DNA from: Acanthochromis polyacanthus
Lineage: Eukaryota; Chordata; Actinopteri; Pomacentridae
Assembly: GCF_021347895.1 (NCBI RefSeq)
Contig: NC_067134.1
Location: forward strand, 28,603,407-28,667,406
Direction: 5' to 3'
DNA: 64,000 bases
Part shown: positions 58,845 to 64,000 of the stretch, piece after piece
Layout: every line of letters begins with the position of its first letter
Numbering within the stretch: the first letter of the stretch is position 1
The notes under the pieces: model-generated
The model's input: the letters and a program-made list of their open reading frames with translations, nothing else
Told to the model about the DNA's origin: nothing
Databases searched by the model: none
Translations under genes and position numbers: made by a program

Positions 58845-60116
58845 ATCAGGCTACAGCACTTCGTAAATAGCTTTTCTTTCATGCAAACTGAACCTAACTT
58901 CAAAGCTAAAAGGTATTGGGGGGATTTGATTATTCATTAGCAGCGTTATGTGTTGATTGTGGCCTTCAGATTTAATCTAAAATCCAATAAAGAGGACAGA
59001 CGGTGCACAGAAGGAGTTCAAACATCCTCTTTAATGTGTGAACAAACCTGAATTACTGCTTTTATACTGAAAGAGGAACAAACAGGATGCTGTGAACAAA
59101 CCTGGAAGTCCAACACTGAACAACGCTGGTAGAAAAGTTCCGACATAAAACCTCTTTTCTCACTTTATCACGTTTAACTTTTCCTCTGTGGAGGTGAAGA
59201 ATCCTCATCAGACTCTGTTGTGTTTACATCCTCGGCCCTGGAAACACAAACCAGCACATTCACTGCTGCCTCACACTTTAACTTTCCAGAAAAGGTTTTA
59301 TGAATGATGCTTAAGAAATGTCATTTTAAAAAAAAAACAACACCCTTAATCAGAGAAACTGTAAAAACAGAAACAACACAGATTTCCAACGGTCTTTGAA
59401 GTAGTCACGTGTGACGCTGTGTTTAGTCGGACAAATGACCCAAAATCTGATCTTAAAATTGTAATATTTGATCAAAATCATTTTAATATTCACATGTCAT
59501 TTAAAAATGAGCAGAATCAAAGTGTCTGCATCAGATCCTCACCTGCAGCAGTAAAACACTGACTGATCTGTTGGTTAAAGTCTGGGAATATTCAGCTGAT
59601 TTAAGGAGGAAAGTACACAAACTGATTCAATATTTAAATATCGACAGTTTATAGAGACAGTTTGTTTCACTGATAAAAGAAATAATCAAAGAAATGTTAT
59701 TTTTATTTTATTCTTTTATGACAGATGGCTTTATAGGTGTATTATACTGTTTAAAACACATTTCTGACTTCCTCTAGTTTTACTAATGTTCTGCTGTTTC
59801 CATAAAGTGTAAAAACTACAGAGGTGGAAATTAATCTTCCTGTGGAAATATTTAAAGACACTGAACTGACATAATGTGAGCCTGGTTTAGTGGAACTTTA
59901 TTGTTGATGAACTGTCACAGGTTTTATGTATTTTAAGTATATATTTGATCCATTTACAAGGTAGGATGATAAAGAACCTTCTTCCTATAATAGTTCCTCC
60001 TTTAGTTTGTTTGGTTAAGGTCAGGATCACTACACAGATGTGGAGATGAAAGGGAATTTAGAATAATTTCTAGATCTTAACCGTTGTAAAATCCTCTCTG
60101 GTTCAGTTTCTCCTGC
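58845..60116. other. Non-coding stretch between cryaa and hsf2bp
   Basis: No exon is seen. A minus-strand AATAAA in CAACAATAAAGTTCC near 59,895-59,910 would be a possible hsf2bp poly(A) signal if transcription runs through the minisatellite. Confidence 0.4.
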
Positions 60117-61782
60117 TGACTCATCCTACCTGCTGACTGATCCTACCTGATGACTGATCCTACCTGCTGACTGATCCTACCTGATGACTGATCCTGATGA
60201 CTGATCCTACCTGATGACTGATCCTACCTGCTGACTGATCCTACCTGATGACTGATCATACCTGATGACTGATCCTACCTGCTGACTGATCCTACCTGAT
60301 GACTGATCCTGATGACTGATCCTACCTGATGACTGATCCTGATGACTGATCCTACCTACTGACTGATCCTACCTGATGACTGATCCTACCTGATGACTGA
60401 TCCTGATGACTGATCCTACCTGATGACTGATCCTACCTGATGACTGATCCTGATGACTGATCCTACCTGATGACTGATCCTGATGACTGATCCTACCTGA
60501 TGACTGATCCTACCTGATGACTGATCCTGATGACTGATCCTACCTGATGACTGATCCTGATGACTGATCCTACCTGCTGACTGATCCTACCTGCTGACTG
60601 ATCCTACCTGCTGACTGATCCTACCTACTGACTGATCCTACCTGATGACTGATCCTACCTGATGACTGATCCTACCTGATGACTGATCCTACCTGATGAC
60701 TGATCCTGATGACTGATCCTACCTGATGACTGATCCTACCTGCTGACTGATCCTACCTGCTGACTGATCCTACCTGCTGACTGATCCTACCTACTGACTG
60801 ATCCTACCTGATGACTGATCCTACCTGATGACTGATCCTGATGACTGATCCTACCTGATGACTGATCCTACCTGATGACTGATCCTACCTACTGACTGAT
60901 CCTACCTGATGACTGATCCTGATGACTGATCCTACCTGATGACTGATCCTACCTGGTGACTGATCCTACCTGATGACTGATCCTACCTACTGACTGATCC
61001 TACCTGATGACTGATCCTGATGACTGATCCTACCTGATGACTGATCCTACCTGATGACTGATCCTACCTACTGACTGATCCTACCTGATGACTGATCCTA
61101 CCTGATGACTGATCCTGATGACTGATCCTACCTGCTGACTGATCCTACGTGATGACTGATCCTACCTACTGACTGATCCTACCTGCTGACTGATCCTGAT
61201 GACTGATCCTACCTGATGACTGATCCTACCTGCTGACTGATCCTACGTGATGACTGATCCTACCTACTGACTGATCCTACCTGCTGACTGATCCTGATGA
61301 CTGATCCTACCTGATGACTGATCTCACCTGATGACTGATCCTACCTGCTGACTGATCCTACTTGCTGACTGATCCTACCTGATGACTGATCCTACCTGCT
61401 GACTGATCCTACCTACTGACTGATCCTACCTGATGACTGATCCTACCTGCTGACTGATCCTACCTGATGACTGATCATACCTGCTGACTGATCCTACCTG
61501 ATGACTGATCTCACCTGATGACTGATCCTACCTGATGACTGATCCTACCTACTGACTGATCCTGATGACTGATCTCACCTACTGACTGATCCTACCTGCT
61601 GACTGATCCTACCTGCTGACTGATCCTGATGACTGATCTCACCTGATGACTGATCCTACCTGCTGACTGATCCTACCTGCTGACTGATCCTACCTGCTGA
61701 CTGATCCTACCTACTGACTGATCCTACCTGATGACTGATCCTACCTGATGACTGATCCTACCTGATGACTGATCCTACCTGC
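60117..61782. repeat. 17/13-bp minisatellite at the 3' end of hsf2bp, about 100 units
   Basis: The long unit is TGACTGATCCTACCTGA (17 bp) with CTGC, CTAC and CTGG variants. A short 13-bp unit, TGACTGATCCTGA, is interspersed. On the hsf2bp sense strand each long unit contains CAG|GTAGGA, which looks like a splice donor. The array overlaps the last codons of hsf2bp. Confidence 0.95.
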
Positions 61783-61978
61783 TGTAAGGCCTGCAGGTCC
61801 TCCAGGGTCTGCTGAGCTGCCAGTCTGAGGCTGGGCTGGAGGCTGGAGGTGAGCCGGACGACTCGAGCCTGGAGGTCTGGATCCAGCAGAGAGGAGCCCA
61901 ACAGGAGCAGAACCTCCTCCTCCAACAGCACCGACTGCAGGAGGCGCAGAGAGTGAAGACTGACCTCCCAGTGTCCAT
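61758..61978 (-). CDS. hsf2bp: hsf2bp last visible exon
   Basis: Acceptor TTTGTGTGCCAG, then the frame DGHWEVSLHSLRLLQSVLLE and on to TLEDLQALQQ. From there it reads VGSVIR and TAG out of the first minisatellite units. The protein length then agrees with the human end. Alternatively CAG|GTAGGA after LQALQQ is a donor to an unseen further exon. Confidence 0.85.
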
Positions 61979-63855
61979 CTGGCACACAAACAGAGCAGAG
62001 CTGACCTGGAGGAACCTTCTGACTGAACTACAGACCTGCAGGTTTAACATCACAGCAGGAAAAGTGTGAATAACCTCATTAACAGTAGTTCTGTTCTGCT
62101 CCAGGGTTGTAATGAAATTAGACAACACACAGCAGCAGGAACTGACTGAGTTCAGACTTCATACAATAAGCAATAAAGATTATTAAAAAGGACAATGAAA
62201 CTGAAAATAATAAAACAGTAAAGACAAAAAAACACTGAATAAAGGCAAAAAATATTTAGAAAAAAATCTGATACAGCAAAAGACAGTAAATGATAAAACA
62301 ATAAAAAGACAATAAAACATAAAACAGTAAATGTAAGATAAGAAAAAGTATAAAACACTGAAAAAGACAAAACATTGAAGATTTAAAAAAAAAAAGACAA
62401 TTTAACATTAAGAAAGACAATAAAGCATTTAAAAAGAAGACTAAAATATAAAAGACAATAAAATTGGGTTATAAAATAGCAAAATATAAAGCAGTAAAAT
62501 CTAAAGCAGTGTCACTGAGACGTCCTTACCGTCCAGCAGCGTCCAGATCAGAGACATCAGGTTCTGGTTCCCACTGATGTGCTTCAGTCCTTTAATGCTG
62601 ATGGTCACATTGTACAGAGACATGAGCAGCAACCTGGAGAGAAAAAGTACTACTGAGTACTAATGAGTACTATTACTGAGTACTACACGTTACACAGAGA
62701 CATCAGCAGCAGCCTGTAATAAATACCACAGTAATTGTACTACTGAGTACTACAGAGGTCCAGTGCTGCCCCCTGCTGTCTAACATGCTGTACTGAAACC
62801 ATTCACTCACACTGTATTATTATGTATTAAACTGAAACTATTCTATTCTATTTATTGTATCTTCTCTACGTACACTTTGAGTTTGGGGAAGACTCCCGGC
62901 TTCAGGAGCTCCAGCAGCTTCACCAGAGTGTCCAGTAAGACGTGCGCTGAGCTGGACAGGAAGTCCCGCCCACAAGGGACCGCTGCGATGTCTGATTGGA
63001 GGGAAATGGAGAGTTCAGGTGAGTGAGGGACATCTGGTCTGGAGACACTGAAACCTGGACAATCGCCGCACAGTTCATGACACAGTTAAATGTTTACAGT
63101 TAGAGGACATCCCTGGTCTGTATTTCATTTCAAAAGGCTGTGCTGTCAGAATTAAAACTACCAGAGTGTACAAAGTAATAAAAGTCTGGCACTGTTTTAA
63201 ATAATGTGGTGTTAAATAAACCGTCTGTTGCCTTCAGGTCCTCCTCACATACATCTATAAATGATGGATAGGATCACGATGCTGCGATGCTCTCCTCTAA
63301 TGACACTCTACTCCATTCTAACCGCCCTGCTGCGTGACGTTGCCATGGTGACCGGTGACCTGCATACACATCCACTGGTGTCAGGAAATGAGACTGATTC
63401 TCACTGAACCGTGAGTTTCTGTGACTCCAGGCAACAATCTGTGGCATAAAACTGTAGAAAAGTGGATGAAAGTCTGCTCACTGGTGATGGTCCCAGCCAG
63501 CGCCAGCACAAACTGGTGCTCATGGGAGTTATGGTCCTCAGTCTGAGTCTTCATGTCTTCATCCAGGGACCTGACGAAGCTCTCCAGGGTCTGAGCAGCG
63601 ACGGTGAGGAAGGACCGCAGCTTCCCCTGTAGCACATATAGGACATAGATGACAGCTTCAGCAGCCGGCTGGGACACACCAACCCTCTGGAGCGGTCGTA
63701 CTCACATCAGCCAGCCACAGCGTCACCGTCTCCTCCCTGGAAGAGCAGCTCCACAGCAGACTGCAGGCTGCTGATCCCAGACCGGAGCAGAAGGCGGCCT
63801 GCTGCTGCAGCTCTGATCCACTCTGCCACAGCTGCTCTCGCAACAGCAGCTTCTC
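61758..63855 (-). CDS. hsf2bp: HSF2-binding protein (MEILB2) homologue, C-terminal five exons
   Basis: In mammals HSF2BP binds BRCA2 through its armadillo-repeat domain and helps load RAD51/DMC1 at meiotic breaks. Exons on the minus strand are 63,855-63,706, 63,626-63,482, 62,991-62,874, 62,633-62,530 and 61,978-61,758. All have GT-AG introns and their phases join without a break into 245 residues plus stop. They match the human protein in order: EKLLLREQLW and AACSLLW (end of coiled coil), QTLESFVRSLD, QFVLALAGTIT, CGRDFLSSSAHVLLDTLV, LLLMSLYNV and IKGLKHIS (armadillo repeats), VSLHSLRLLQSV, and AAQQTLEDLQAL at the end. The N-terminal exons lie beyond the right edge. The last six residues and stop (VGSVIR) come from the adjoining minisatellite. 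Neighbouring cryaa fits human synteny. Confidence 0.92.
62120..62520. other. A-rich low-complexity intron of hsf2bp
   Basis: On the plus strand it is made of AAAGACAATAAAA-like phrases. It is non-coding intron, and open frames on the minus strand are low-complexity. Confidence 0.6.
62530..62633 (-). CDS. hsf2bp: hsf2bp internal exon D
   Basis: 104 bp, acceptor TTTCTCTCCAG, donor GACG|GTAAGG. It encodes LLLMSLYNVTISIKGLKHIS and onward to WTLLD. Confidence 0.9.
62765..62779 (-). promoter_or_regulatory. CTCF-like motif, reverse, in an hsf2bp intron
   Basis: GCTGCCCCCTGCTGT matches the reverse CTCF core except for the last G. It is oriented toward the forward site at 51,191, with cryaa between them. 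Confidence 0.35.
62874..62991 (-). CDS. hsf2bp: hsf2bp internal exon C
   Basis: 118 bp, acceptor CTCCAATCAG, donor AAAGT|GTACGT. The GTACGT donor is chosen over a GT two bases earlier because only it keeps the next exon in frame. It encodes AAVPCGRDFL to KPGVFPKLK. Confidence 0.9.
63482..63626 (-). CDS. hsf2bp: hsf2bp internal exon B
   Basis: 145 bp, acceptor GTGCTACAG, donor ACCA|GTGAGC, ending in phase 1. It contains TLESFVRSLDEDM and FVLALAGTIT. Confidence 0.9.
63706..63855 (-). CDS. hsf2bp: hsf2bp internal exon A
   Basis: 50 codons, phase 0 at both ends, acceptor GTCCTGCAG and donor GAT|GTGAGT. It encodes the end of the coiled coil and the start of the armadillo domain. Confidence 0.9.
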
Positions 63856-63921
63856 CTGCAGGACGAATGTGTCCAGATACAGGATAAAGGAATAAAAGAG
63901 ACACCAGAGCTTCATCCACTA

Positions 63922-64000
63922 AGTCAGGAGAGACAAACTCATCTTCAGGTTCCACATCCAGCCCAGTCTGATCTCCAGTAAAACCAGTAAAGCCACAGCA
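63922..64000 (-). repeat. Dispersed repeat, copy 2 (inverted partner of 4.56 kb)
   Basis: The minus strand reads TTTACTGGTTTTACTGGAG then GGATGTGGAACCTGAAGATG, nearly identical to 4,580-4,660. It is cut by the window edge. It lies in the hsf2bp intron upstream of exon A and explains the open frame there. Confidence 0.7.

Noticed and set aside
60117..61782. CRISPR-like array of regular repeats
   Set aside because: There are no unique spacers. It is a eukaryotic minisatellite with contiguous units next to an intron-containing gene.
63707..63955. Minus frame through 63,955 (EDEFVSPDLVDEALVSLL...) as the hsf2bp exon start
   Set aside because: Its upstream half is the dispersed repeat shared with 4.56 kb. 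The hsf2bp match and clean acceptor put the exon in another frame starting at 63,855.

Overview
This window looks like chromosomal DNA from a percomorph-type teleost fish. The evidence is the vertebrate intron/exon structure (GT-AG introns), an unmistakable alpha-A-crystallin gene (cryaa), an hsf2bp homologue next to it (a pairing also known from human chromosome 21), and many fish-type interspersed repeats: Tc1/mariner relics, tRNA-derived SINEs and an hAT element. Nothing bacterial, plasmid or phage-like was seen.

Layout. 0-5.9 kb: a Tc1-type MITE, a SINE fragment, a 751-bp hAT-like element carrying the 5' end of 18S rRNA, a 19-bp minisatellite, a TG run and a coding-looking minus-strand exon region (4.85-5.85 kb). 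5.9-20.6 kb: non-coding DNA with a ~55-75 bp minisatellite, an AT-rich block, SINE/MITE copies, two inverted Tc1 relics, a perfect 20-bp minisatellite and AAT repeats. 20.6-24.0 kb: a 21-bp minisatellite of about 160 units, open in one frame on each strand. 24.2-24.8 kb: a SINE and a probable minus-strand exon. 25-43.8 kb: mostly intron-like or intergenic DNA with MITEs, Tc1 relics, an 18-bp and a 22-bp minisatellite. 43.87-44.16 kb: the first two coding exons of an unrecognised minus-strand gene, to which the 24.5-kb and 5-kb exons may belong. 45.6-51 kb: a small 20-bp array, a fold-back repeat and a 2.8-kb array of 45-bp units. 55.5-57.6 kb: cryaa on the plus strand, three exons, complete with TATA box and poly(A) signal. 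58.3-58.8 kb: a TTAA-flanked MITE. 60.1-61.8 kb: a 17/13-bp minisatellite. 61.76-63.86 kb: the last five exons of hsf2bp on the minus strand, converging on cryaa; the rest of the gene lies beyond the right edge.

The two identifiable genes act in unrelated settings. cryaa encodes a lens small heat-shock protein. hsf2bp encodes a meiotic BRCA2-binding armadillo protein. They are neighbours by synteny, not by pathway. The striking property of the window is tandem repetition: nine separate minisatellites make up roughly 11 kb (about 18%). One of them forms the annotated end of hsf2bp. The most unusual single item is the exact 37-base 18S rRNA 5' end inside a transposable element with an 8-bp target duplication.
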